Below, one piece after another: positions 50,166-62,631 of a stretch of 64,000 bases of DNA. The position numbers and the translations under genes are program-made. Origin of the DNA: Rhabdophis nuchalis. Lineage: Eukaryota; Chordata; Lepidosauria; Squamata; Natricidae. The notes under the pieces were generated by a model. It saw only the letters and a program-made list of their open reading frames with translations. It was not told where the DNA came from and made no database searches. How positions within the stretch are numbered: position 1 is the stretch's first letter; the number at the start of each line of letters is the position of its first letter. Where the stretch lies: positions 7,501 to 71,500 of the forward strand of contig CM077653.1 of NCBI GenBank assembly GCA_039707465.1, in the 5' to 3' direction.

Positions 50166-51440
50166 TCAGGAAGCAGCTGCCATTCTCCGTGGTCCACTGT
50201 CGCTCGGCTGAGCCAGTCGGCTTGCAGGTTGTCCACCCCCGAGATGTGCTCCGCTCTCAGCAACAAGAGATGACATTCCGCCCACTTCCCCCAACTTCGC
50301 AGCCTCGTTCCGAAGGGCCTTTGAGTGGGTGCCCCCCTGCTTGTTGATGTGCACTTTCACCGACCAACAGCCCTGTGCCTGCTGGGAGTCTAGATGCGCC
50401 CCCCAACTGAAGAGACTCGCATCGGTCGACAACACCAACCTCTCTGAATAGAGCCCCTTTTTTCCATGGCGGGAGACCTCTAATGTAGAGACCTCCACCA
50501 GCGCAGAGACGGCTGGACTTGGGGCGGAACAGGAATCTGGAAAGTCGTGTCACTGGCACCGTCCCTCTGGTACAGAAGCAGCAGCCACTGCAGCTTTCTG
50601 GAGTGAAGCCGGGCCCACCGGGCGATCGCTATGCAGGAGATGCACTTCCCCAGCAGATGCGAGAGCAACACTACGGGAACAGAGTGTGCCCTATGGATCT
50701 GCTGGACCAGTTGGCAGCCGCCCTGGGTCCTTTTTTAGGAGAAGGGCGGGATATAAATTCGAATAAAATAAAAATAAATACTGTCCCTACGATCTTGTGA
50801 GAGGTACACTCTACTCTCCACCATGTCAATGACTGCCCCCAGGTGTTGTAAGCATGTAGAGGGCTCTAAATGGCTCTTCTCGAAATTTACGGAGAAGCCC
50901 AAGGACTGCAAGGTCCTAATGGTGAACTGAAGGTCCTTCTTCGTAGTCCCAGGACCAAAGGGAAGGGCCCTGTACTGATGGACCCCGCCCGTATGAAAAT
51001 CTAAGGAACCTCCTATGGTCCGGTGCAATCAGAATATGGAGATAGGCCTCAGTAAGATCAATGGAGGCTAGGAAATCCCCAACCCTGATCCTCTCGAGGA
51101 GAGACTTCAAGGAAGCCATTTTAAATTTCCGGTAAACTAGTCTGGAGTTAAGCAACTTTATATCTATGATGGCTCTCCAGCCCCGTGAATTCTTTGGACC
51201 TACAAAAAGGTTGGAATAGAACCCAGAACCTCTCTGGTCCTCCGGAACCAGTTCCACGGCCTGAATGTCCAGCAGGTGCTGGATGGCCTTGCGCATAAGC
51301 TCGCGCTTATGGGTTCTGAGAGGAGGAGAAAGTCCTGAAACGAGAAGGGGGGGTGAGAACGAAACTCCAAACAGTGTGAAGGACCCATTCATCAGAGGTG
51401 ATGAGGTCCCAGCGGTCCACAAAATGAGTGAGGCGACCAC
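50166..51440 (-). pseudogene. DIRS 2 reverse transcriptase/RNase H, deleted and interrupted
   Basis: Minus-strand frames show the fingers region (FYSNLFVGPKNSRGWRAIID), palm motif A (GDFLASIDLTEAYLHIL), part of the thumb (LQHLGAVIDMVESRVYLSQD) and RNase H (LVLSTDASLFSWGAHLDS, HINKQGGTHSKALRNEAA). The catalytic YxDD region is missing by deletion near 50,955. An L2 tail splits the frame at 50,708-50,785. Confidence 0.8.
50708..50785 (+). mobile_element. Very short L2-type 3' tail inside DIRS 2
   Basis: CCGCCCTGGGTCCTTTTTTA, GGAGAAGGGCGGGATATAAA and an (ATAAA)n tail interrupt the reverse transcriptase region. Confidence 0.78.
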
Positions 51441-51529
51441 CTATAGGAAGATCCGAGCCCGGATCATTTAATCTTGTGGTAGGAATGGCCTCCTCCTCCT
51501 CGAAAGGGCCGCTTGTTGGGCTGTTGGTA

Positions 51530-52504
51530 TCAATTTCTGTCCCTGTAATATAGCCTATCCCCTTGGTGAGGGTACTTAGGGGGAGGGTACCTCTGTTGCT
51601 GCTGGTAGTCCTGCTCTGGAGGCTGATATGCAGGCCTTCTCTGGTAGGGCGTCGACGTTTGCTCTGTCCGCTTAGAAGAAGAAGGAAGGATCTTACGTTT
51701 GTTCTTGTCCTCCACCAGTAGCGGGTCCAGGGATGCTCCAAACAGCTTGTCGCCAGAACTCTGCTGCAGCTAAGGTCCACTTGGACCGGGCATCCCCCTG
51801 CCAACTATGGAGCCAAAGCAGTCTCCTGGACGCGACCAACGTGGCAAGTGCTTTGGACGCATTAAGCGTGGCATCCGCTGAGAACTGAGCAGCTGCAGTA
51901 AGCTTTGCGATGTCCTGCAAGAGACGTACCTCCATGGCCGGAACCCTCTCCTGCATCTGGGTGAGCCAGAGGAGGGTAGGCCTATTGAAGAAGGAAGCTG
52001 CAGCCACTGCCTTGATCGCCCACGTGGCCACCTGGAAGTTTTTGCACAGTCAGCTCAGCTCTCCTATCCTCTGCCTTAAGATCGTTGGCAATGTCACCTG
52101 CCACCAGAGACAAAGAGGACGCCAAGGACACCACAGGGGGGTCCACTGTCGGAATCTGTAACGCCTAGGAGAAACTAGGCCGCAGGCTTTACCCACTGGG
52201 ACTTGAGAACCTCCATGAACATAGGGGGAGTAGGGATCTCCTCCTTTTCTACTGGGGGCTTGTGGAACGGCCCCTTTTTTGTGCTTGGAGCTGGGGTAGC
52301 CGGGGTGCTCGCCACAGCAGGAGCCACCTCCACATCCGCAATGGCGTGCGTCTTCCCAGAAGCCAACCCACAAAATGGCAGCCACCGATCATGCGGCCTG
52401 ATGCCAGCAGGCGAGTGAGCTGGCAGAGCTCCAGCGCCTTCGATGGGCTGGAGGTGCAACGCCTCGAGGAATCTTCTGGCGTCCAGCTTCAAAAACCCCG
52501 GCAA
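51530..52504 (-). pseudogene. DIRS 2 gag-like region
   Basis: Minus-strand open pieces (e.g. SFFNRPTLLWLTQMQERVPA, AAAQFSADATLNASKALATL) precede the reverse transcriptase in the position of the DIRS gag-like frame. Several stops break it. Confidence 0.55.
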
Positions 52505-52639
52505 TGACCGCCAATGACCGGTCCCAGAAAATCAAAGGCACTAGGCAAAGCCCAGCTACAGCCCAGCACTCACCACAACCAGGGAAGACCAAGAGAGGAT
52601 GAGGGGGAGTCAAGGATGGCAGAAATTCACTCAATTAAA

Positions 52640-52746
52640 TCCAATTGCAGGAGCCAAGAAATTAGTCTCCTATTATAATTGTAATTAACCAATTTCATTG
52701 TAATTTTAGTACAATGACAATAAAGATTATTATTATTATTAGTATT

Positions 52747-52788
<42 letters not shown>
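52640..52788 (+). repeat. LINE-like tail with (ATT)n microsatellite
   Basis: TAGTACAATGACAATAAAGA followed by (TTA)n to 52,788 looks like a short retroposed 3' tail within the DIRS 2 leader. Confidence 0.55.
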
Positions 52789-52789
<1 letters not shown>

Positions 52790-52903
52790 TGAGACTGAGG
52801 AAGTGAGGAAGAGGGGAGTGGCCTCAAATGTAATCTCAGTCTCAAGGCAAATGGGGTCTGAGAATACCCATCAGTGACTCCTCCCACAGGGTCACCTAGG
52901 AGA
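52789..52903 (-). repeat. DIRS 2 terminal inverted repeat (right on plus strand)
   Basis: TCTGAGACTGAGGAAGTGAG, GGGGAGTGGCCTCAAATGTA and ACCCATCAGTGACTCCTCCC end at about CACCTAGGAGA. Confidence 0.88.
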
Positions 52904-53394
52904 TTAAGGGAGGTTTCTAGGCAGGCCATTCAATGAGAGGTAGCCTCACCTTACCATCAGGCAGGTTGTCTCTGCGGTCGTAACATTCCATCCCATGCTG
53001 GGAGCGTCCTGGTGAATCCGTCCCTTAGATCAGATGCACAGGAAGGAAGGTGTTCGCTTGCTGCCTCTTGTTAAAGAATAATGGTGTTAGTTGCAGGCGT
53101 TACAGGGCAAGGGACTCAACACCCACCTCCCTTCCAAGGAAGTAGATCACTTGGAGACGCACAGCATTGTATATTACATCTCAGCAGTACTAGCCGGCTG
53201 GGGGGCTGTGGACTTTGAGCTCCTATGTCTGTCTTCAGGTCTTTGTACTGGCGTGCCACCAGCTTCTTTCCCAACCCAGACCTTTGTGTAGAAGGTTGCC
53301 CCCAAGTTTTGCATGGTGGCAGGGAGTTGTGGAGTGTTGGCAGCTTCCAGTGTGGCTGTCTAATTGACTAAGTGGTGCCGTGTCTCTTGTCCTG

Positions 53395-53508
53395 AGGCTG
53401 TTGCTTGTCATGTTTTATATCATTGCCTTTTATTAGTGCCTGTACACCGCCCTGAGTCCCGGAAAGGAGAAGGGCGGTATAAAAATTTAATAAATAATAA
53501 TAATAATG
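53395..53508 (+). mobile_element. L2-type 3' tail, intergenic
   Basis: GCCTGTACACCGCCCTGAGT, GGAGAAGGGCGGTATAAAAA and an (AAT)n tail mark the extreme 3' end of an L2 copy. Confidence 0.78.
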
Positions 53509-55199
<1,691 letters not shown>

Positions 55200-55616
55200 T
55201 GTTATAGAAACATAACTTTTATTGCACACTGCACTGGCTTTTTTTAAATAGAAAAAAGTATTAACACAGGCAGATGCAACTGGAAGCAAATCCCATGGTT
55301 TACCAAACATTAAAACAACATGCAGTGTCCCAAAGGGTTGTTTAAAAAAAAATAAACCAGGCTGCGTGATGAGGGCGATGAGAGGATGGGAAAGAGCCTG
55401 TGCCCATCAAAATTCAGCACCCTCTTCCGCAACACCGAAAGGAGAGCAGGGCTTCTTCCATAAAAGAAATTCCTGCAGACGCTTGGAGCCCTCGTGACTT
55501 CTCCCCCAATTCTGGAGAAGAGAAAAATAGTTTCATTTATACAAAAAGAAAAAATCCATTCTGAATTCCAGTATAAACGACTTGGAGAAAGAGCCGCATC
55601 TTGGCTGTCCTTCCTG
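55200..55616 (-). other. DSCAML1: DSCAML1 3' UTR
   Basis: Minus-strand sequence between the DSCAML1 stop and the polyadenylation signal at 55,218-55,223. It has no open frame related to the gene. Confidence 0.65.
55218..55223 (-). terminator. DSCAML1: DSCAML1 polyadenylation signal AATAAA
   Basis: TTTATT on the plus strand reads AATAAA on the minus strand, about 400 bases past the stop codon. Cleavage is expected near 55,195-55,205. Confidence 0.65.
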
Positions 55617-56059
55617 CTACACCAGCGTATAGGATTTGGAGTAGGCACCGGTTCCCTGCTTCTGTGGCCTCCCTGCGCCAGATGTGCTCATTTCTAATAG
55701 GGAGTCTTTGGACCCCCCAATCTTGCTATGCGTAGGCAAGCGTGGCTCAGCAGCGGGACCTGGGCTAGGTTCGGGTGCCGGGGCAGGAGCAGCGGTGGAA
55801 GCAGCAGGAGGGGCACCACTGGCCGAGCCTGGCATGGCAAGAGTCCTCTGAGGTAAGGTGGTGGCTGCAGTTGCGTGTGGCGCAGCCGAGGCTTTGCTGC
55901 TGGCATCTAAAGTCAAGTGTCTGGCTTGTGTGTGGTAAGCCCGAGCCAGATTTCGTATGGAGGCTTCCCGGGGTGGCACTACAGGACAAGGGTCTTGAAG
56001 GTCTGGCTTGCGGAAGAACGTTTCGGATTTCATATACAAAGGCAGGTTGCAGTAGTCAC
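55617..56059 (-). CDS. DSCAML1: DSCAML1 last coding exon
   Basis: 443 bp including the stop at 55,617-55,619. Acceptor [48 protein letters not shown], a Pro/Ala-rich stretch with lower conservation, then [20 protein letters not shown] and the C-terminus AYSKSYTLV. Confidence 0.96.
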
Positions 56060-59000
56060 CTGTAGAAGGCAGAAAGAGGGTGAACAGAGATGCTGAAGGC
56101 GGGGCCAGGAGTAGCCTCACAGTTGCTCAAGAACAAGTGGGGTGCAAGAGGACCAGAGGGGAAAAAACCATCCAGTCCACTGAAAACAAGCAATTCCTTC
56201 AGGAAAGAAGCAAAGCAGGTGAAAGAGACCTAAAGAACCAGCTCACTCCGCAACCGGCAAGCCCCAGCACTCCCTCTCCGCAGCCCCTCCTGATGCCATC
56301 TCTGGGCCAGGCCTTTTCATCCCCATTTACCAAGCTCTCAGACTGGCTCTGGCTACTTAACTTGAAAGTTGCGTAGCTCTTCCCTGCCCAAAGCACATCC
56401 CATTCCACTATCCAAGCTCATTGCGATACTCCACTGGGAAGCTTGTCCTGAACTGCCTCATGAAGAGCTGCAATCAAAAGCCCTGGGGGGCACAGGGACT
56501 AAAGTGCAGCATTGCAGGCTGACTCTGCCCACAGCCTGGAGTTTGATCCTGACCGGCCCAAGGTTGACTCAGCTTTCCCTCCTTCTGAGGTCAGCAAAAT
56601 AAGGGTCTAGATTGCTGGGGCAGGATGCTGACACTGTAAACCACCCAGAGGGTGTTTGGGGCAGCATACAAGCACTATGGGGGGGAGTATTCAAGCGTAA
56701 TTGCTATTGTTATTTGGGGCTCAGCTCTTCATTTGGGGCACCAAAAGGCAGCTCACTTTTATTTGCTCGGTGAGGGATGGGCACAGCTACACCCTTGCCA
56801 CGGTCACTGTCCTGTGGCTTGGGAGGAGAGGCTGTGAAACGGCAGATGCCTGGCTCGGAGGGAGTGCTCATGGAAGTCATGCTGTCAGCATTCTCATTGG
56901 TGCCAGTGGTCATCTGGTCAGAGGAGCTGTCAGAAATGAAGCACTCTGTGATTTCAAACTTGGCGTGCTGCAGCTGCTCCTCTAACTTGGCATGCTCATA
57001 TGCCCGAGCCAACTCTTCATAAGTGGATGAGGCACTCTCTGTGGACACCATGCTGTTTCGGCCTTTGTCTGTGGGGACAAGAGGGAGACAATGCAAACCC
57101 TGCCAGGACAACCAGCAAGACAACAGATGGCACTCCAATGCTCCTTTACTAGGCTGAAACAGTTGTGGATGCGAGAAGCCAGTTCCTGCACTTCCTAACT
57201 CCAAAGCCAAAGAGGAGACATGGTGGAAGCCTTATCTGGGCGGGAACAGACAGACTCAAGATCAATCCTGACAAGACAGGAGCGGATGGGACATTGGAAG
57301 CCAGTGGTATCCCATCTTTTCTTCTGCACAGGGTCATGCTCTACCAGGAGCGTGGCTACCACAGCAGCCTGGGCGATTCAAGCTTCGGTAGAGGACATTT
57401 GTAGGGCGGCTATTTGGCGTTCCCCGCCACCCTTCATCCAACACTACAAAGTTGACTCATTTGCCTCAGCGGGAGGCATCATTTGGGCGGCGAGTTCTTC
57501 AGAGGGTCGTGTCATCATCTACAGCCCCTGATCAGCCTGGCTCCCGCCCCTGAAGTTTTATTGCTTTGGCATGTCCCATGATTGGATTCCCCAAACAGCA
57601 CACAGGAGAACGACCGTTGACTTACCTGAACGGTCCTTCTATGTGTGCTGCGAGGGGAATCCAAACCCGCCCTCAGCTTCGGCTGCTCAGGACCTTTCTC
57701 ACTTATCTCTGTGCTCCTTACCAGACTCTTCCTGAAGTATCCTACAGAAGTATTACGTCTCTTCGACCGGCTGATCCTTCGTACAAAACTGAGCATGCCC
57801 AGTCAGAGGAGGCGTGGTCATCATTTACATAACTCAGTCTCTAGGCTAATGGACAAAGTTAACCCATGATTTGATTCCCCTCGCAGCGCACATAGAAGGA
57901 CCGTTCAGGTAAGTCAACGGTCGGTTTACATTATAATTGTTGCTGTTTTTAACTGAATGTGCTATTTTGTAGGACCATTTAAGAATCTAGTTTCTAATTA
58001 TAATAAGCAAATAAAACCTCTGCAAAATATGAAGAAAGAAGAAGGAGCCTCAGTTTTTATCTCTTGAAAGTTCTGGGGTGGCAGGAACACAACAAACGGC
58101 GGCTGGGTTTGAAAGGCTGGGCTTTGTGGCTGTGACTCAACTCACCTGTGTCCTGGGACAAACTAGCACTGAAACTGTCACTCTCAGTCACTGTGATGCC
58201 ATGCTGGGAGCCAACTGCCCTCCAGTCAGAGGCCAGAGTCCGTGCTGGCGTGGAGGCCTGGCACTTGGTGAGAGTCCACTGGCTGGAGTATCTGTTCCGG
58301 GCACTGTGTGTAGATTTCACACTTTTCCTTGAAACAGGATCTGCAAAAGAAGATGGCTGCTGTTACTGGCTTTGGCATGAGAAATGAGAACTGTGTAGGT
58401 TGGACCTTACAAGGCTAGGCTGAGATCTGCCTCATGATGTAGCTTCTCACTAATACAGCTTCATGTTTATGTTGGTGATGCCTTGTATCTAAAATGATTT
58501 TTTGTACTTGTAGATCATTCTCTCCCCTCCTTTGCATATAGTCACGGTAGGGTGTAGGCAACATTCCAGGTACTGAATAGGTCATATGCAGCCTATGAAA
58601 TGGAGCATGACACGGATCAAGACATGGACCAGGCCCGGACCTAGAAGGCCCATTCTCTGGCCAGAAGCAGCAAACAGAACACACCATTATTGTTGTACGA
58701 GTGCAGGACCCCTGACAACACTAGGGGCAGGTAAGAGCTGGACAGCTGGAGGAGATGGACCAGTCATGGAGGAGAGGGGCAGCTATAGGGCTGACTGATG
58801 GGCCACCTGTGGGCAAAGCTCACGGGCGATAAAGCAGGCACTGTGGTGCAGGCCATATAGGATCATCAGAGGGCAGAGAAGGGCCAGACAGCCCTGTGTT
58901 CATTTGATTCCTCTAAATTTTGGGCAGGCAAGACCTGAAATCACTAAAAGCAGACTATAGTCTGGTCACATACCAAACCATAATGCATTTATTTTACAGA

Positions 59001-62000
59001 TAAGGGCATAAATGGTCAAGTTCTCCCAACCTCACTGTTCCAGCACTGTCCGTATAGATGAACATAGCCACACGATCCAAAGCCTTTTTTATCAGAGCTG
59101 GTTGCTGTGAGAAACCCAACCTTAGCTATAGAGAGAGAATTTGGCTACAAGTACGGCCAAGAGTCCCCCAGAGATCTCTTCCCCCCTCCCCCAAGCCTTT
59201 GGAGGCATGCTGTGCTTGGGCAAAGGCCTCTGACCATTTTCCTGCAGGGCCAGAGTCTGCAGTGCTTACTTGTGCCAGGCCGGATGTCAGACATGTCAAT
59301 CAAAGGCCCCGTGTTCTGGATCAGGGCTGGGTGGTGTAACGATACCCCTGTGCAGAAGGTCTGCGGATTGACCGTCTGGTTGAATTCTGGGTCAGAGGCT
59401 GGGACTGTTGCTTTGTCATCTCCTTTGGAAAATAAATTTGGATAATGACCTCCCATTCTGGGACTGCTGGAAGTGATATCCCCCCCCCCCCTTGACCCCT
59501 CCTCCAAGAGAAAACCACAGAATTGGAGGGTGTCCCTTTATGCACTTGGAGCCTCACTGGGGGTGGAGAGCAAAGCCGGCATCTGCAATTGGCCAGGCCC
59601 AAAATGCTTGCCAGGAGTCCCAAAACGCCATTCAACCCACTTGATGCTGGGAAGTGGGAGAACCCGGAGTGCCCCTAGGACAGAGGAGGGACCCCATTCC
59701 CAGAACCAGGGAGAGTAATTGGACGAGGGCAAAATGCAAGGGAGGCAGCTCTGAGGACAAGGACAGGCCCCTGCACTGGCAGGTGAAGTGAAGCCACTCA
59801 CCGATCTGCTTGATCCCCTCCTTGTCCTCAATGAGCAGCTGAACCCGGGGGATGTCAATGTGCAGCCGAGGGCCTTGCGGAGGACCCTTCACGGGCGTGT
59901 CAAAGCTACGATTATTCTTACTGTGAAGGAGGAGGAGGAGGAGGAGGAGAGTGTTTGGCACTCCAGGTCATCTGTATCCACGCAGCATCACAATGCAAAA
60001 CCAACAGGATTTGAATGTGGTTACCTACCTGATGAGCATTTCAGCCAAACTCTTGGCATCTGCAAGGGAAAGAGCAGAGGGGCCTGAATGAAGGCAGCAG
60101 AAGCAGCTGCTCCGGGGCAGCTCGAATCAGGCTGAGAGGTCACTCTGGGCACTCCTCTCTATGGGGAGCTAAGGCTAAAGGAAAGAGACTCCAGAAATAG
60201 TCTCCTTGGGCGCCCATGTTCACGGAGGAACAAAGAGGAGTGCAGCCCAAGCAGGTCGGGTCAACTTGCCAGCATTCCTTCAGTGAGGACAGCACTGGAA
60301 AAGTGACTTATGACCAGTACTTTCACTTACAGCTGTCTCAGCATCCCTATTGTCACCAGCTGCAATTTGGGGGCTTGGCAACCTGCCATTGGTGTCTGTT
60401 GCCATCCAGCTTCGGACAAGCAAAGTCAGTGGGGAAACTGGCAGAGAAGGTTGCAAGTCATGACCACGCGATGCTCACTTAATGACTGCAGCAAAAGAGG
60501 CTGTAAAACCAGTTGTCCTGGGAAGCCTCACTTAATAGCTGCAACACTTAACTGTGAATTTTCCAGTCCAGTCCCAGCTGTGATTGTAAGTCAAGGACTA
60601 TCTGTACCCCCAGCTCTAACGAGGACCCTATCCTGCAGCATCCAGCTTTCTGCCCCCAACCCACCGAATCCTCTAGAGCGGAGAGGTAGGGTGACGCCTG
60701 CTGGGGCTGATCCGACCCTGGGGTTTCTCTCCTGGGTGTTGAAAAGGGATTCCCACCTCGCAAACGCTTCAGGCGCTTTTCCTTCCGCTTCTTTCGAACA
60801 ACAAAGAGCAACGCAACGCCAAGGGTGGCCAAGATGACAGGGCAAGCGATGGTGAAGAGCTTCTTGACATCATCTCCTTCCCCTCGCGCGGACTTAATAG
60901 GTGGAATGGTGCCTGTGCAGAAGATGCATCAAAGCACAAGCTGTGCACCCCCCGAAAAAGCCCGACCCACAGGCAACGGGGGCGTCTAGCCTCCCCCGGC
61001 CAATCCATACTCACTGCCATCGTAGTCCAGGGTGGCGAACTGCAGGGTCTCATTGCCGCAGCCGGCACTGTTGCATGCTTTCATACGCAGCTCATACCAA
61101 GTGGCTTCGTGCAGGTCAGTCAGAAAAACTTCACTGGAATAATTAGCCCGCAGACTCTGCCAGACCCAGGTGCTTTTGGGCCGGAACTCCAGGACAATTG
61201 CTACAATGGGGCAGCCCCCATTGTTCCAGCCTTGCAGACTCAGTCTGGCGTGGGTGGAGTTGATGTGGGTGAACAGATGTTGGTCCTTATTGAAAGATGG
61301 TTCTACGAGAAGAAGCAGGAAGGTGAGTTTGGATAGGAGACGAGAGGACGCAGCAGTTTGCCAGATTCTGAAAAGTGGCCTCTGTTCCCTTAAGGTGTCC
61401 TGCCTAACCCGCTAATCAATAAAATGTAGAGCACACAGTAAGTTTCTTCTTCATCACCATCGTCATCAGTTTAGTCCCTATAAAACCCAGAGCACCCAGG
61501 GTGCTCTCCACGAGCTGTCTGCCAGCCTGGGCAGGGGCTCCCTTCAGCCAGGCTCCTCAGGCAGCTGCCCTTTCCCAGCCGTGCAATGGCAGCTGACCTG
61601 CTGCAGAGACAAAAGCGGAAGGAACAGCCGAGGCCCTTCCTGACCAAGCATCACCTCCCTTCCACCCACTCTAAAAAAGGGGTTAATTAATTTCTCTCCT
61701 CCCGCCAAAAAAGAATTGAATTAATATTTATTGCCAAGAGAACTGCAGAGTAATGTGTATGCGACACGTGTCGGGTACTATTATACTTTCTGATTTCTAC
61801 ACTTTAACCAAGAAATACTCAAATTTTAACATACTGCTATTACATGTATTTGCAGCAACCTCCGATACTCTATTGTGGTACACAAATTTGAACTTGGTTT
61901 TCTACACACAACCTCATGGCAAAAATTAAAGGGAAAAGTGTTCACGATTCTTCCATAAGGATGCTATATTCGTCAGGAAATCTTCTTAATACAAGAAGAT

Positions 62001-62631
62001 TTACAGGAAGGCTTTGCTTGTAAATGGTCCAGCTAAGAACATCACCAAGCTTGCAATCGACTCGATGGGTGTAATATTTCAATTAGGCTTCAGGTGATGC
62101 ACTTGTCTGGCATTCCTGAAATTGGCAAATCTTTGAAACCACTGGTGCCGGCTGCAAACCTTTGTAATAAACTTGTCTGCCTTGTTTAAAATGAGTCCCT
62201 TAGGAGGCAAGGGTGAAATACTGCCACAGGAGGCCTTTCCTCTTTCAGATGAGCTCCAGCCAGAACATCGGAATGGATGGCGTTGTTATGCACCACTTGT
62301 TAAATGAGTGCAGGAACCACAATTTCCCCCTCTGAAATTTCTCCTTCCCAATTAACTCTAAGAAAGCCTCTGGGTCCCAACTTCCACTCTGCCAGGCTCC
62401 CTTCCTTCCGTCCCGACTGCTGCCACCCCAGGGCCCAGTCACCTCTGCCGTGGGTCTTGGCCTCAATGATCTCACTGATACGACCAGCTCCAACGCTGTT
62501 CTTGGCTGCCAGCTTCACCTTGTACCAGGTCCCGCATTTCAGGCTGCCCAGCTTGAAGGAGCGCTCTGCAGAAGCAATTAACACATCCTTCCACTCCTCA
62601 CTATTATCCACTGAGTACTGGAGCACAAAGC
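55617..62631 (-). CDS. DSCAML1: DSCAML1, 3' nine coding exons (partial, 627 residues)
   Basis: DSCAML1 is a large neuronal cell-surface adhesion protein with ten Ig and six FN3 domains, one membrane helix and a cytoplasmic tail. It acts in self-avoidance and synaptic layer targeting. Exons in transcript order: 62631-62443, 61302-61015, 60912-60757, 60059-60029, 59920-59802, 59422-59270, 58340-58146, 57068-56757, 56059-55617. All phases join without a stop. They cover the end of FN3-5, all of FN3-6, the helix [20 protein letters not shown] with its basic [12 protein letters not shown] stop-transfer, and a tail close to the human protein. The tail ends SKSYTLV, a class I PDZ-ligand-like terminus. 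Upstream exons lie beyond the right edge. The gene is convergent with CEP164, as in human. Confidence 0.95.
56487..56715 (+). mobile_element. tRNA-derived SINE, squamate type, in a DSCAML1 intron
   Basis: GCACAGGGACTAAAGTGCAG resembles box A. CAAGGTTGACTCAGCTTTCC, GGTCAGCAAAATAAGGGTCT, GACACTGTAAACCACCCAGA and a tail AATTGCTATTGTTATT follow the common snake/lizard SINE order. It ends 42 bp from a DSCAML1 exon donor. Confidence 0.78.
56757..57068 (-). CDS. DSCAML1: DSCAML1 exon, cytoplasmic
   Basis: 312 bp. Acceptor TCCCCACAG, donor [30 protein letters not shown], then [20 protein letters not shown] and [20 protein letters not shown]. Near-identical to the human protein. Confidence 0.97.
57215..57328 (+). 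mobile_element. Possible LINE scrap next to DIRS 3
   Basis: The frame reads [13 protein letters not shown], resembling the [10 protein letters not shown] phrase after the L2 catalytic box. It is joined directly to DIRS sequence. Confidence 0.4.
57329..57921 (+). mobile_element. DIRS 3, 5'-truncated, in a DSCAML1 intron
   Basis: The 3' portion of the same family as DIRS 1. It carries the recombinase end [20 protein letters not shown] and [15 protein letters not shown], an internal complementary region at 57,574-57,666, and the right terminal repeat ending CGTTCAGGTAAGTCAACGGT near 57,920. It is antisense to DSCAML1. The left repeat, reverse transcriptase and most of the recombinase are absent. 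Confidence 0.88.
58146..58340 (-). CDS. DSCAML1: DSCAML1 exon, cytoplasmic
   Basis: 195 bp. Acceptor CTTTTGCAG, donor [30 protein letters not shown], then [15 protein letters not shown]. Confidence 0.96.
59270..59422 (-). CDS. DSCAML1: DSCAML1 exon, cytoplasmic
   Basis: 153 bp. Acceptor TTCCAAAG, donor [30 protein letters not shown], then [15 protein letters not shown]. Confidence 0.96.
59802..59920 (-). CDS. DSCAML1: DSCAML1 exon, cytoplasmic
   Basis: 119 bp. Acceptor CTTCACAG, donor [29 protein letters not shown], then [20 protein letters not shown], highly conserved. Confidence 0.96.
60029..60059 (-). CDS. DSCAML1: DSCAML1 31-bp microexon
   Basis: Acceptor CCCTTGCAG, donor TCAG|GTAGGT. 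It contributes [11 protein letters not shown] with split codons at both ends. Its phases are required to join the membrane exon to the next one. Confidence 0.93.
60298..60605 (+). mobile_element. DNA-transposon MITE remnant (CTCGACTTAC-type end)
   Basis: AAGTGACTTATGACCAGTAC near 60,300, CAAGTCATGACCACGCGATG near 60,455 and the end TTGTAAGTCAAGGACTATCT match the layout of a common squamate MITE whose ends read as CAGGTAGTCCTCGACTTACG. The termini are eroded. Confidence 0.55.
60757..60912 (-). CDS. DSCAML1: DSCAML1 exon, transmembrane segment
   Basis: 156 bp. Acceptor CTGCACAG, donor [27 protein letters not shown], then the helix [20 protein letters not shown] and basic [12 protein letters not shown]. 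Confidence 0.96.
61015..61302 (-). CDS. DSCAML1: DSCAML1 exon, FN3-6
   Basis: 288 bp. Acceptor TTCTCGTAG, donor [30 protein letters not shown], then [20 protein letters not shown]. This exon encodes the membrane-proximal FN3 domain. Confidence 0.96.
61303..62442 (-). other. DSCAML1 intron between FN3-5 and FN3-6 exons
   Basis: No exon or recognised repeat. The sequence is AT-rich in 61,680-62,250. Confidence 0.6.
62443..62631 (-). CDS. DSCAML1: DSCAML1 exon, FN3-5 C-terminal half
   Basis: 189 bp. Acceptor CCCCGGCAG, donor [30 protein letters not shown], then [20 protein letters not shown], a typical FN3 F-G strand motif. Confidence 0.95.

Larger units (their letters stand above)
48292..52903 (-). 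mobile_element. DIRS retrotransposon 2, full-length structure, mutated
   Basis: This is a minus-strand DIRS element in the gap between CEP164 and DSCAML1. In element order it has an outer repeat at 52,789-52,903, gag-like frames at 51.7-52.5 kb and a reverse transcriptase at 50.7-51.44 kb (IDIKLLNSRLVYRKFKMASL, GDFLASIDLTEAYLHILIAP). An RNase H follows at 50.17-50.56 kb (VLSTDASLFSWGAHLDS), then a recombinase at 48.76-49.9 kb, an internal complementary region at 48,597-48,688 and the other outer repeat at 48,292-48,435. Between [12 protein letters not shown] sequence (51.0 kb) and the next motif about 50 residues, including the expected YLDD catalytic box, are missing. An L2 tail also interrupts the reverse transcriptase. 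It is therefore defective. Confidence 0.9.

Noticed and set aside
37834..52903. The two DIRS elements as a single large inverted duplication
   Set aside because: Their terminal repeats and coding sequences differ clearly, so they are separate families inserted independently.
55773..56065. Plus-strand open frame over the DSCAML1 last exon
   Set aside because: Antisense shadow of a well-conserved minus-strand exon.
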